A stretch of 44,769 nt of DNA from DYQY01 sp964643725. Its GTDB lineage: Bacteria > Margulisbacteria > Riflemargulisbacteria > GWF2-35-9 > DYQY01. Within the stretch, counting starts at the first letter, position 1; each line of letters starts with the position of its first letter. The notes beneath the pieces are model-generated. The model saw nothing but the letters and a program-made list of their open reading frames with translations, ran no database searches and had not been told where the DNA came from. Shown piece after piece: positions 25,201 through 33,655 of the stretch. The translations under genes and the position numbers were made by a program. Location: positions 1 through 44,769 of the forward strand of contig CAZXTL010000015.1 of the NCBI GenBank assembly GCA_964643725.1. The letters are read 5' to 3'.

Positions 25201-25888
25201 GAGACTCTCTTTGAATGTATGCTTGGGTGTCTTTATTAGTCGATAACTCATATCCAAAACGTATAAGCATTCTATCCGTGAAATAATGAGCCAACTCATG
25301 TACTCCATTAAAATATATCTCATCAGACATCTTATTTTTAGCAGGGACAGCTATCGCAAAACCATTCTTATCAGGAAATCCTACAGACTTACCTCTATTC
25401 TCAGGCATAGCTTTTATAAGCCATACATGCAAATCACCACTAAATACAACATCTGTAATACCAGAAATAAACTTTAAGGCATGAATGAAACTATTTAGAT
25501 GCCTACTCTTAAAATTATTCAAATCTTCAAGTGCTACTTCTGTTTGCCACTTTTCTTTATATGCTTCATGCTCTACTTCTAAAAATATAAACAATTCATC
25601 TTCAACCAACTTCAATTCGGAAATAATCTGTTCCTTATTATCAAATTTACTTAGATAATCCAACAATGATTCTCTTACATCTTTGATATTCTGAATGTCT
25701 ACATAAAATGGGAAATGGGAAATAACTGAAAGATTTTTACTAATAAACTCTATAATATTTTTAGGAATAACCAAACCATTATTAGCAATATAGTCTTTGT
25801 TATAAACAGCGCAAGGCTCTGGTACCTCCAACTGAGCTAATAAATGAAACCAAAAATTTGTAAATAAATCATAATGAATTTGTATCAT
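22190..25888 (-). CDS. HEXXH + radical SAM/SPASM + cobalamin-type radical SAM fusion
   Basis: 1232 residues. (1) Residues ~1-350: zinc-hydrolase-like domain with HELAH at 197-201 and ESLADF at 228-233 as possible third ligand; it resembles the HEXXH modules found with some radical SAM peptide maturases. (2) Residues ~375-720: radical SAM/SPASM with CNLRCKYC (383, 387, 390), FHGGGEPT (431-438), IQTNGFF, SIDGDKEINDAQRT, and SPASM cysteines at 615/618, 631/633, 677/680, 686/690. (3) Residues ~735-870: a PPPGVNFLANYLIGNG Rossmann region typical of cobalamin-binding radical SAM enzymes. (4) Residues ~935-1150: a second radical SAM core, CSSNCSFC (946, 950, 953). All metal-site residues look intact. 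The start is 49 bases after the 2500-residue gene's stop. Probable protein or peptide modification enzyme; target unknown. Confidence 0.87.
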   Translation of the reverse strand: MIQIHYDLFTNFWFHLLAQLEVPEPCAVYNKDYIANNGLVIPKNIIEFISKNLSVISHFPFYVDIQNIKDVRESLLDYLSKFDNKEQIISELKLVEDELFIFLEVEHEAYKEKWQTEVALEDLNNFKSRHLNSFIHALKFISGITDVVFSGDLHVWLIKAMPENRGKSVGFPDKNGFAIAVPAKNKMSDEIYFNGVHELAHYFTDRMLIRFGYELSTNKDTQAYIQRESLADFVTEMYFKDIGNKINSKWKKEFIPEIIEASLLYKYSKLVSGIDVSHFGKYSKEFSVEFTNQLEPIKDIFFVEKRNERIYFFLPLIGRMVGVPIRYFKNLSPIEFDEVYRNHFINAGLLVPVGMKYFRQSVADLKRCNGFVKKVRFHMTNKCNLRCKYCYLSSGDNNCASNDTDEINSEKAINYLNKMYGEDLDGIEVEFHGGGEPTLMIEEIKKIVAYIDSKTNKRTIRIQTNGFFATELIDWIVDINIAVSVSIDGDKEINDAQRTEGTEAFKKITYNIKKMAERGVNVSTVSVITEYSQEKLDSIYEFIKSLGVRAMMMNPVHSFLGRSQQHEHPAQRDADLYIFANKFLAMKQKADNEGIYLVSDFLPDFYQYIPRNYQCDACKAGVGIYGNGDVCSCTRAYDLGQGSSNPFVWANVANELSIEFENEERLRKRVTENMSECRHCLLKWNCAGDCLLQCHEISGDMFKVNELRCNAKKQFIIEYLKGLIPSIKANNVVLLHFPAVTPMLPPPGVNFLANYLIGNGIKCDVIDINKDMYFNYKDEWSKTFSFQYNYMNDSQFRGFIDNYFQKLLELIVEKSYVFLGISCFDNTFEITKIFLEQMKSKKLKNVFLGGPDVFMEVEKYKYFLSEGLVDALILKEGEKKVKEYVSGKRYIPGVITKENINSDYLHYKDEDLLDINVELPLLDYVSGYSDGKLAHQVMPICASRGCSSNCSFCSHKILWEGYRLRNVDDVINEMLFHIKIHSCNLFYFTDMLLNGSFGWIKEFVNKLTQLKDRMYWSAYVRIDSGFDEFFCEQLCQAGAVYLSFGIESNSQHVLDVVHKGTKVQDNEAVIPNVAKAGIFIHASFIIGLPEENVDDLLMTFDYIKRNIWNIDHVEIFFFENLPQSSGFEMSKEYIEKNSDKDKYQLKKELYDELIVKFNQIGSGFLSSRQLYSSEASVFKKSLNEFYRRKYTGEQQSGDEVFLITAEKMHKFKLEQIGLLNEYIERFNSSVVH

Positions 25889-25894
25889 AATTAC

Positions 25895-25924
25895 ATTGTA
25901 AAACGGCTAACTTCAACAGGACAA
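25895..25924 (-). promoter_or_regulatory. Promoter of the radical SAM fusion gene, leaderless spacing
   Basis: On the minus strand TTGTCC, 18 bases, TACAAT, 6 bases, ATG. No Shine-Dalgarno sequence. The gene therefore seems to have its own promoter in the 48-bp gap after the 2500-residue gene. Confidence 0.55.
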
Positions 25925-25936
25925 GTAATAATGGTT

Positions 25937-28900
25937 TTATTTCTTCCTTGAAATAGACTTAAGGTAAGATTTAAAAGCACTTCTTTTAGAATCTGCAATC
26001 TGCTCAGAAACCTCGTCATCTTTCTTCTTGCCTATCTGTTCATCATAATCTTCTTTTCTGCGTTCATACTCAGTATTTAACTCATCATTGGTAACTGAAA
26101 TCATAATCCTAGCTAAGATTACTTCCATATAAATACTATTAAGTTCAACAATTGAATGAGCAGTAGATAGATTTGCACCTATTGCCACATTATTCCAACC
26201 GATGTTACTTAAGAAATCAAACATCTGCCTTAACTGCGTTTCATCCAAACCTAGAGGTCCTCGCATATTATATAAGTCTTCATATGTCTTAGTATTCATA
26301 ACACTTGTCTTAATAGTTACGAGATTATCAATTATCTCCCTATTTGCATCTATCTTAGTGTCATAACTAATTACACCAAGCCCCTGCAATACCTCAAAAA
26401 ACGGATAATCAGCCAACTTCACACCAGTTCCATCTTTTGAATATATTCTTACCTGCACATCAGGACTACTGTCTCCACCCTTAAAAGAAGCAACATTACT
26501 TGCAGAAGTACTAAGCACAAGGTCGTTCATAACTAATGTGCGTCCGAAATCATCTCTTGATGCACGTTCCATAGTAGATCTTATGTTATCCCTCCCTTGA
26601 GAACCATCAAACTTCATTGAACTCATCTTAGCTTTAACTGTAGCATATTGAGTATTGTAATCATTATCTATTGCATAACTAAACTTAGAAAAATCAATCT
26701 TATTATTAACAGTAGTATCTGTGCTATTTAATGCTATTCGTCCCGCAGTTTCATACCAACCGACGGTATTTGTCATAGAAATGGCGTCTGCATTAGAAGC
26801 TATGTTGCCATTGGAAGAAACAAGAGCATCCTCCACATACCTAGACTGAAATTCAGCACCAAGAATTAAAGGATCAAACTTATCCTTCATATAAAACTCA
26901 TTCTTAAACAATTGTTCAAGAGAATTAGCACCTTTTTCTGTAGCAGCACCAGTTCCTCCTATTTGCAACATATCCTTTACCTGCGTTGCATAACTATTGA
27001 ACCTATCCAGTTGCATATCGATATATGACTGATCCATGCCCATTCGTATCTCTAACTGCCTTAACGCATCAACTAAAGTAAGTTCGGAATCTGCAAGCTT
27101 ATCACCATTAAAGTCTGAAATATCTGCATAGTTATCATTTTTTTCAACAAAATCCCTATCAAATTCTTGTGCAACTGTAACCCTTGGATTTCCAGTTAAG
27201 AACCAAGAACTAGCAAAACCAGCTAAATCACCTTGAAGTAATGCAGATATCTCAACGTTACTTGTTCCATTATAGCCAACCCATGGAGTAATAAAGTTAT
27301 TTGATAAACTTGGTGTTGCCTTAAGCGAACTAACAACATCTCTATAGGCTTCTATTGCACCCTCAGGAATAGCAGGGTAATTTTCATGAGCAATCCTCAA
27401 AGTTGTCCCAGAAATAGAATTATGCGCAGATAATGACCCTGGATTTGGAGTACAATTAACAGTTGTTTGAGTCCATCCATCTTTTGCTGCCAAACTAGTC
27501 TCGCTATTATCATCTGGATTAACCCATAAAAAATATCCCCTTTTAAAGGTAACCTCAAAATTGTTTAAATAGTTAGCGTCGCTCATTAAAGTATTAAACG
27601 AAGCATTTCCAAAATTAAACGACTCCTTACTATTAAGAGTCTCAACCATTTTTCCATAAAAAGAAACAAAATCTGAGCTTGCTTTCGTAGTAAAAGAATT
27701 ACTAGTATTAACAGCATTTACGAGCATCTCTAAGCTCTTCACTGGATTATTATATACAAGTGATTCAGTTATTCCCCACTTGTTAGCTAATTCTTGCAGG
27801 AAATTCAAATCAAAATTCTCATATGCAATTACATTCTCCTTTGAAAGAACACTATTTGTAGCATATCCAGAAAGGTTAATTGCTCTACCCATTATAGTTG
27901 CACTTTGGACTGAAGCATCCAAAAGATACCCTTCACCATTTATTTCTCTTATATATTTTTGCGATTGCAATTGAGTATATATTTCTGTAGAGAGTGCCTC
28001 TTTTATCGCTGGAGTTGCAAAATTTGTTGCTGTTAACCTACTATTTGTATTAAGCACTCCAAGAACTGCATTATTATAGAAAGATAAACCTGAGCCTAAG
28101 TCAACACCGTTCAAATCAGCCTTGGGACCATAATATCCGCTAGTCCAAATAGCAGAAGTTGTAGCAGTAGCAGGAGAAACTAATACCGGTGGATTCCAGA
28201 CCACATATCCGTTTGATATTAACTGATTCCAAATATTATTTCTATCATCATCTGTAAACATACTCTGAAATTGATTCTCCTGTAATTTTGGCTTAGCATT
28301 TTCCGTAACTCTAGCCAATAAGTTATCAAGGTTAGCATTCGTTAAATACGAACCTTCATTAACTAACGCAAATCCATTTGACTCATTATACTTTTTAATA
28401 TCACTTATCGTTGTTACAAAGTCACGCGAAACAAACATAGAAAGCATAGTGTCATAAGTGTTTACCTTTAGTTTGGAATCAAAAGCTGTATATTCAATAT
28501 TCTTAACACCTGGCTTCGAAGCATTTCCTATTTCACCTTTTAACCAAGACGTTAGTTCTGTGCCTAATAAAGCATCATTTACCTTTGTGATAAGAGTATT
28601 AATCTCACCTCTAGAGAAACTAGTTTTAACACCAGTTGAACTATCTGTATACCCTTCCCTTATAAGAACCTCAAAGGAAGCAAGACTTACTTTAGGATCT
28701 ATTCCTTGCAATATACTATACGTATCTGCAACAAAACTTCCATCAATATTCTTCTGTTGAGTAATTATTCCTTCATTTTCTAATATAGCTTTAAATATTG
28801 GGTTACCAATATCAGAAGTTAAAATACTCCCTTCCCCAAAAGCACTCATCCATGTTGGAATCTTATTAGTATTAGTAAAATCAAGCGCAGAAAATTTTGC

Positions 28901-31900
28901 TTTAGTTGGATCATCTTCATTTGCTAGTAACAAAGCATTATTTGCACCTGAAGCTCCTGCATCCTGAAAATCTATACTACTCATCCTAGCATACAAACTA
29001 CCTACAAACGTCTTTATCTGTGTATAGTCTTCCTCAACTGCTCCCGCGACAATGTTACTAACTTCTTTTCTTTTACTTGCTGCAATCCCCTGCTCAATAG
29101 AATCTGCAGAGAAAACATAATCCTTACCAATAACTATATCATTAAGCCCTTGAGATATTATGGAGGCAGATGTTGTTGATGGTACAGCTAAAGGGAAATC
29201 CATTTTAAATAAAGGCGATAATGTACCAAGCTTAGTCGCCAAAGCAGTTATCCTAGTTGAAGCATCAGTGTCACCATTCATTATTCTTACTCCATCGTTA
29301 TCAAGGATATAACCATTGCTATCTATAATATTTTTAGTTTTCAACTCAGCAAAAAGTATCTGAGTAGAATAAATAGAAATCATCCCTTGAAAGTTATTCA
29401 AGGTAACCTCATCCCCTGCTTTCTTCTGCGATAACCAATTCATAAGTTTTTCACTCAAAACATCATATGGTGATGATAAAGTCATTGTTGCTGGTGGAAC
29501 TGTAGCTATATAGTAAGTCTCTTCTTTGTCAGCATTCATATCTGTAACACCTGACCGAAAAACACCTGGACGTTCAGGTGGTGGTGTAGTTAAAGGTGCT
29601 GCCAGTTTTAAAGCAAGATCTTTATATATAACCTTTGCTATTTCATCCATTGAATCAGCTAAGGTATTCTCACTAACTGTTCCAATTGTTAGTAACCCCT
29701 TCGTAGTATCACCAGAAACAAACAGACTCTTACTCTGCAAGTAAGCATTCTCGTCATTAACTAATGCATTAGAAGAAGCTTTAAGTGGATCCATAAAATT
29801 ATACTTACCTGCAACTGATTTATTCTTAATCTCATAAATTTTGTTTTTATCTGCTGTTGTAGTAAAAATCAGATTCAAGGCATCATATTCATCTTGCATC
29901 ATTTCCCCATTAAGAGTTAACGTTCCAGTTGTACTATTATACGCATACTTAGGATATGTAGTTAAAAAAGTAGTTAACTTTGCACCAGTTACTCCACTTG
30001 TAAGTGTTGTAACAAATTTATTCATAAGCTCATCTATCTTACTCATATCTCCTGCAGTATCAAAAATTTCTTTTAAGTCATCACATTCAGCTTGCGTCAT
30101 TTCTCCATTAAGAGTTAATTTTCCAGTTGTACTATCATAGGCATACTTCGGATTATTTGTTAGAAATGCAGTTAACCCTGCAATGGTTATGCCAGTAGTT
30201 AAAGTTTTAGATATTTCTATTGGTGAAGCGAACATCTGCATCATATAAAAATTGTTCATTTTCTGCATTTCAGCAATCATACTAAAATACATCTTATCCA
30301 CCATATTAGTCTGGTAACGTGCGTTTCCTGTTCCGTCTACAACGGAATCACCTTCTGCGACTTGATTCGGATTCATATATGGTGACTGAGCTGTTGTTCT
30401 TGCTATTTCTTCTGGATAATATCCAAGATCTAAAATCCCCTTATCGTAGAGGTTATTGTTAATAGTCTTGCCTGCACCATCTACTCCTCCAGCTACATTC
30501 CTTACGGTACCATAATTGATGTAGTGAAACTTATCTATATTATTTATGTCATTAAATATCTTTGCCTGACGATTTACGGTATCGCTTAAAACTGAAAACA
30601 CATCTCCTGTATTATTTTTAATATCAAATGAAAGATCTATAACCTTTTCCATCTCTGCAACAGCTTGGGACTTATTAGTATAACTACTATAATTTTTAAA
30701 ATAATAACTCATTGTTTCAATAGAATTATTAATAACACTCGTCTTCAATGCAGTATCTTCAACTAATGTATTGTCTGTTCCTTTTTTATATAAAGTTGAG
30801 GATGAAATGTCTGTACTATTGCTAAGATAATCTTCTATAAAAGTCATTGAGCCGGACTTATCTTTAAGAGCAAATACACTTCCAGCATAATCATTAATTT
30901 TTGCAATGTAATCATTAATATCCTTCCACTTCTTTGCCTCCACAGAAGTAGCGTCATCTTTAACATAGTAAATTTTTGATCCATCTTCCTTAACGTATGG
31001 AGAACCATCTTGCACTTGACCTATATAAGTTCCAGTAGTAACTGCTATTTTTTCTAAAGACCTACTCAACAGCGATTCTATATTTGATGCATCAGTAGTT
31101 TGAAAAAAAGACTTTAAGGTATCACATTCCGCAGTCGTCATTGTTCCATTAACAGTTAATTTTCCAGTTGAACTTTCGTATACAAATTTATTTTTTCTTT
31201 CTACAGAACTACTCATGAGTGAATTTAAGATTAGAGCATCTGCTGAACTTGTGAAAATTTTCCTTAAATCAGTATATTCTGTCGACTTCATTTCTCCTAT
31301 TACCGTTAAAGTACCAGTAAGTCTTTCATATGCAAATTTAGGATTAACTGTTATAAAAGCATCGATTTTAGCTTTTTCTACACCTATTTGCAAAGTTAAA
31401 CTAGTGTTTTGAGCAAAAAATGCATTAATTTTAGCGGTGTCTTCTGGACTAGAAAAAACTAACTTTAGGTCATCACATTCATGTTGAGTCTTTGTTGTTC
31501 CAATAAATGTTAAAATACCTGTACTTTCATCAAACGAATACGTAGTACTATGGTCGTTTCGAAAACTTACCAATGGTCCTGCGTTTACTTTACTTGTTAA
31601 GTCTTTAGATGTCTGAAATTCCGTTAGAAAAGTAGTTAATGCAGAGGCGTTAACAGGAGGACTTACAGTTGTGAAATTCTTCCCTATTTCATCAAGCAAC
31701 CAATCCTTAGATTCTTTAGCAAGCGAAAGTAATTGCGCTAACTGTGTCTCATTAAGTTTGCCACCAGAAGCTATAATACTATTTGTTTTATCAAGCATAT
31801 TATTAAAATTTGTTACACTAGCTGAAGCATCAGTAGCTGTTATCTTTAAACCTAAGAGACTACTCTTATTATCAGTTATAGAAACATTCATCGCATCCTG

Positions 31901-33439
31901 ATACATTGTATACACAGCTTCATTTGTTAAATATTCTATAGATCGTTTATTAAGCCAATTAAGTTTCTCTATCTTTTGTAGGGTAGGATCTGTTATGTTC
32001 TGACCAACATCCATAGGTATAAAATAATTATACATCCTCTCATATCTACCTGTTCCAGTACAAACATCTATATATAAATAGTCTTCAGCAGGGTCACATT
32101 GCCAGAGATCAGGGTCTGTATATTTAGTCAAAACATCTTTCACGTCAGGTTTAGCATTATTTACTCCAAAAATCGAAGACATCGCATAGGTGTATCTCCT
32201 TTTTGATTCAATCATAAGCATAGACATATAAAATATATCTTTATCATCCCATTTCTTTGTTCCATTGGTGTTTAACTCAGAAAAATCTATCCCTTTTCTA
32301 GCAAGTTCAAAAATATTTGGAATATAATCCAAAGTATTCTCTGTTGTTGTACTAGCAGTTGCAACTCCCTCACCATCTACTTTAGATATTTCAAACTTTA
32401 TCTTTTCCATGAATATTTTAAATTCACCTGCAGTTTCTTTATCACCTAAAGCAATTTGTAATTTGTCATATGTTTTACGATCAGCATCTGTATAAGTCTG
32501 ATTTATAGAATCAGTATTAAAAAGCGAACCTGACATAAAATCAGAGAAAACATCACTATAATCAAGAACTGGTGAGTATACACCCAGATCCTTCAAATAT
32601 TCAGATTGATATAGATTTGTATTAAGGGCAGTTGTTGATAAAGAATCATATTCTATTTTTCCATCTCCATTTATATCTTCTCCTCCATCAGCATATCCAT
32701 CACCATTTGCATCAACAACAAACTGTTTAGCATCATTATCATAAGAAGCATTGGTGTTTTGAAAATCTAAAACAGTAGCATGGAAATTCACGCCCTCACG
32801 GAAATTTTTAGCATAGGTATCACCCTTCAAGTCTTTTAAAACAGGTATTAAATAGTTAGCGTCAGCAGTAGTAACATCAAAGCTAACTTTTACTCCCTTT
32901 TTATTGGTATATTCCATATAATATATTCCAGTGCCTTTACCATCAGCCGTTTCTTCCATAAATGTAATTGGTCTAGAATTATTTTCTTCATCATTTACAA
33001 TATAAGTACCCAGTCCAATGTGCCCATCGAAAGGCAATCCTAGCAGTCCAGCAAAGCGAGAAAAATCGGTAGTACTGTTCCCTGTAGTACTAAAAAGCTT
33101 ATCTAAAACAGTAGACTGGTTACCTTTCCAAAGACCGATATCTTGATCTTCGAAAATATCCGTATTATAGACAGACTCAGCTACATCTGTTCTTTTCGAA
33201 TAATCCTTTATGTTATCTTTGGATAATTCTTGTTTAGTCAAAGAATTGGTAGTACTTCTTGGTAAAAATTTCATTATTTCATTTAGGAAATTTACTTTAG
33301 TATCAAGCCATAACTGTCCTTCTTCAGATGGATCGTCACGACGAAAGGCTGGAACATTAGAATCATAATACTGATGCTCAGTCATAGGCAACTTTAATGG
33401 CTTTAACGGCTCATTTATTCCAGGATAAAAATCACCCAT
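25937..33439 (-). CDS. Giant protein (2500 aa) with five ~65-residue repeats
   Basis: No overall family recognised. It starts MGDFYPGINEP after AGGGGG at a good distance; no signal peptide or membrane helix. Residues 243-264 (DANGDGYADGGEDINGDGKI) form two dockerin/EF-type calcium loops. Repeats of a Y-x-x-x-TG-x-LT-x-x-G-x-M-x-x-x-E-x-x-x-L-x-x-IF pattern occur three times at ~630-800 and twice more in the region encoded by 29830-30205. Much of the rest is helical with N/S/T/D-rich loops. The C-terminus is highly charged (NTEYERRKEDYDEQIGKKKD ... SISRKK) and helical. The Asn/Thr/Asp richness and repeats suggest an extracellular structural protein or large toxin-like effector exported without a Sec signal; this is inference. 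It lies between the 349-residue gene and the radical SAM fusion. Confidence 0.72.
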   Translation of the reverse strand: MGDFYPGINEPLKPLKLPMTEHQYYDSNVPAFRRDDPSEEGQLWLDTKVNFLNEIMKFLPRSTTNSLTKQELSKDNIKDYSKRTDVAESVYNTDIFEDQDIGLWKGNQSTVLDKLFSTTGNSTTDFSRFAGLLGLPFDGHIGLGTYIVNDEENNSRPITFMEETADGKGTGIYYMEYTNKKGVKVSFDVTTADANYLIPVLKDLKGDTYAKNFREGVNFHATVLDFQNTNASYDNDAKQFVVDANGDGYADGGEDINGDGKIEYDSLSTTALNTNLYQSEYLKDLGVYSPVLDYSDVFSDFMSGSLFNTDSINQTYTDADRKTYDKLQIALGDKETAGEFKIFMEKIKFEISKVDGEGVATASTTTENTLDYIPNIFELARKGIDFSELNTNGTKKWDDKDIFYMSMLMIESKRRYTYAMSSIFGVNNAKPDVKDVLTKYTDPDLWQCDPAEDYLYIDVCTGTGRYERMYNYFIPMDVGQNITDPTLQKIEKLNWLNKRSIEYLTNEAVYTMYQDAMNVSITDNKSSLLGLKITATDASASVTNFNNMLDKTNSIIASGGKLNETQLAQLLSLAKESKDWLLDEIGKNFTTVSPPVNASALTTFLTEFQTSKDLTSKVNAGPLVSFRNDHSTTYSFDESTGILTFIGTTKTQHECDDLKLVFSSPEDTAKINAFFAQNTSLTLQIGVEKAKIDAFITVNPKFAYERLTGTLTVIGEMKSTEYTDLRKIFTSSADALILNSLMSSSVERKNKFVYESSTGKLTVNGTMTTAECDTLKSFFQTTDASNIESLLSRSLEKIAVTTGTYIGQVQDGSPYVKEDGSKIYYVKDDATSVEAKKWKDINDYIAKINDYAGSVFALKDKSGSMTFIEDYLSNSTDISSSTLYKKGTDNTLVEDTALKTSVINNSIETMSYYFKNYSSYTNKSQAVAEMEKVIDLSFDIKNNTGDVFSVLSDTVNRQAKIFNDINNIDKFHYINYGTVRNVAGGVDGAGKTINNNLYDKGILDLGYYPEEIARTTAQSPYMNPNQVAEGDSVVDGTGNARYQTNMVDKMYFSMIAEMQKMNNFYMMQMFASPIEISKTLTTGITIAGLTAFLTNNPKYAYDSTTGKLTLNGEMTQAECDDLKEIFDTAGDMSKIDELMNKFVTTLTSGVTGAKLTTFLTTYPKYAYNSTTGTLTLNGEMMQDEYDALNLIFTTTADKNKIYEIKNKSVAGKYNFMDPLKASSNALVNDENAYLQSKSLFVSGDTTKGLLTIGTVSENTLADSMDEIAKVIYKDLALKLAAPLTTPPPERPGVFRSGVTDMNADKEETYYIATVPPATMTLSSPYDVLSEKLMNWLSQKKAGDEVTLNNFQGMISIYSTQILFAELKTKNIIDSNGYILDNDGVRIMNGDTDASTRITALATKLGTLSPLFKMDFPLAVPSTTSASIISQGLNDIVIGKDYVFSADSIEQGIAASKRKEVSNIVAGAVEEDYTQIKTFVGSLYARMSSIDFQDAGASGANNALLLANEDDPTKAKFSALDFTNTNKIPTWMSAFGEGSILTSDIGNPIFKAILENEGIITQQKNIDGSFVADTYSILQGIDPKVSLASFEVLIREGYTDSSTGVKTSFSRGEINTLITKVNDALLGTELTSWLKGEIGNASKPGVKNIEYTAFDSKLKVNTYDTMLSMFVSRDFVTTISDIKKYNESNGFALVNEGSYLTNANLDNLLARVTENAKPKLQENQFQSMFTDDDRNNIWNQLISNGYVVWNPPVLVSPATATTSAIWTSGYYGPKADLNGVDLGSGLSFYNNAVLGVLNTNSRLTATNFATPAIKEALSTEIYTQLQSQKYIREINGEGYLLDASVQSATIMGRAINLSGYATNSVLSKENVIAYENFDLNFLQELANKWGITESLVYNNPVKSLEMLVNAVNTSNSFTTKASSDFVSFYGKMVETLNSKESFNFGNASFNTLMSDANYLNNFEVTFKRGYFLWVNPDDNSETSLAAKDGWTQTTVNCTPNPGSLSAHNSISGTTLRIAHENYPAIPEGAIEAYRDVVSSLKATPSLSNNFITPWVGYNGTSNVEISALLQGDLAGFASSWFLTGNPRVTVAQEFDRDFVEKNDNYADISDFNGDKLADSELTLVDALRQLEIRMGMDQSYIDMQLDRFNSYATQVKDMLQIGGTGAATEKGANSLEQLFKNEFYMKDKFDPLILGAEFQSRYVEDALVSSNGNIASNADAISMTNTVGWYETAGRIALNSTDTTVNNKIDFSKFSYAIDNDYNTQYATVKAKMSSMKFDGSQGRDNIRSTMERASRDDFGRTLVMNDLVLSTSASNVASFKGGDSSPDVQVRIYSKDGTGVKLADYPFFEVLQGLGVISYDTKIDANREIIDNLVTIKTSVMNTKTYEDLYNMRGPLGLDETQLRQMFDFLSNIGWNNVAIGANLSTAHSIVELNSIYMEVILARIMISVTNDELNTEYERRKEDYDEQIGKKKDDEVSEQIADSKRSAFKSYLKSISRKK
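29830..30205 (-). repeat. Coding repeats 4-5 of the 2500-residue protein
   Basis: Two adjacent ~65-codon units (PKYAYDSTTGKLTLNGEM and PKYAYNSTTGTLTLNGEM, each followed by E-C/Y-D-x-L and an IF helix). They are still similar at DNA level, so they are the most recent duplication. Confidence 0.85.
31040..31657 (-). repeat. Coding repeats 1-3 of the 2500-residue protein
   Basis: Three more diverged units of the same ~65-residue repeat (FDESTGILTFIGTTKTQHEC, YERLTGTLTVIGEMKSTEY, YESSTGKLTVNGTMTTAEC). They are separated from repeats 4-5 by about 280 residues of unrelated sequence. Confidence 0.8.
32648..32713 (-). other. Calcium-loop pair (dockerin/EF-like) in the 2500-residue protein
   Basis: Encodes DANGDGYADGGEDINGDGKI: two D-x-N/D-G-D-G loops of the kind that bind calcium in dockerins and EF-hands. 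Confidence 0.65.
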
Positions 33440-33457
33440 TTTGTTCCCCCTATTTTA

Positions 33458-33510
33458 TAAATCCAAAATCCCAAACACAAAATCCAAATAAATCTCTAAA
33501 TCCTAAATAT
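33458..33510. repeat. Heptamer array (AAAATCC family), copy 2
   Basis: Units AAAATCC, CAAACAC, AAAATCC, AAATAAA and degenerate TAAATCC copies. Its first ~37 bases are almost the same as 14424-14460. It lies in the 216-bp gap upstream of the 2500-residue gene. Apart from the hairpin and octamer array nearer the 349-residue gene, that gap shows only AT-rich DNA. Confidence 0.65.
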
Positions 33511-33597
33511 ATTCTACCCAAAACACTTATCACATAAACATCTATTCTTAAGACAAACTAAAATACAAATAGTTCCCACTTTCTATACAAACGAAAT

Positions 33598-33617
33598 CCC
33601 CCTCCTTGCGGAGGGGG
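33598..33617 (-). terminator. Terminator after the 349-residue gene
   Basis: Perfect 8-bp GC stem CCCCCTCC / GGAGGGGG with loop TTGC, followed on the minus strand by ATTTCGTTTG. It probably ends transcription of the 349-residue gene before the 2500-residue gene. Confidence 0.6.
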
Positions 33618-33620
33618 ACT

Positions 33621-33655
33621 AATGAACCATTGAACTAATGAACTATTGAACCGAA
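33621..33655. repeat. Octamer array (GAACCATT family), copy 3
   Basis: Units GAACCATT, GAACTAAT, GAACTATT, GAACC. It begins at the stop codon of the 349-residue gene (minus strand). Confidence 0.75.

Noticed and set aside
14428..33510. CRISPR array interpretation of the short repeats
   Set aside because: Units are 7-8 bp, contiguous and degenerate, with no spacers and no cas genes.
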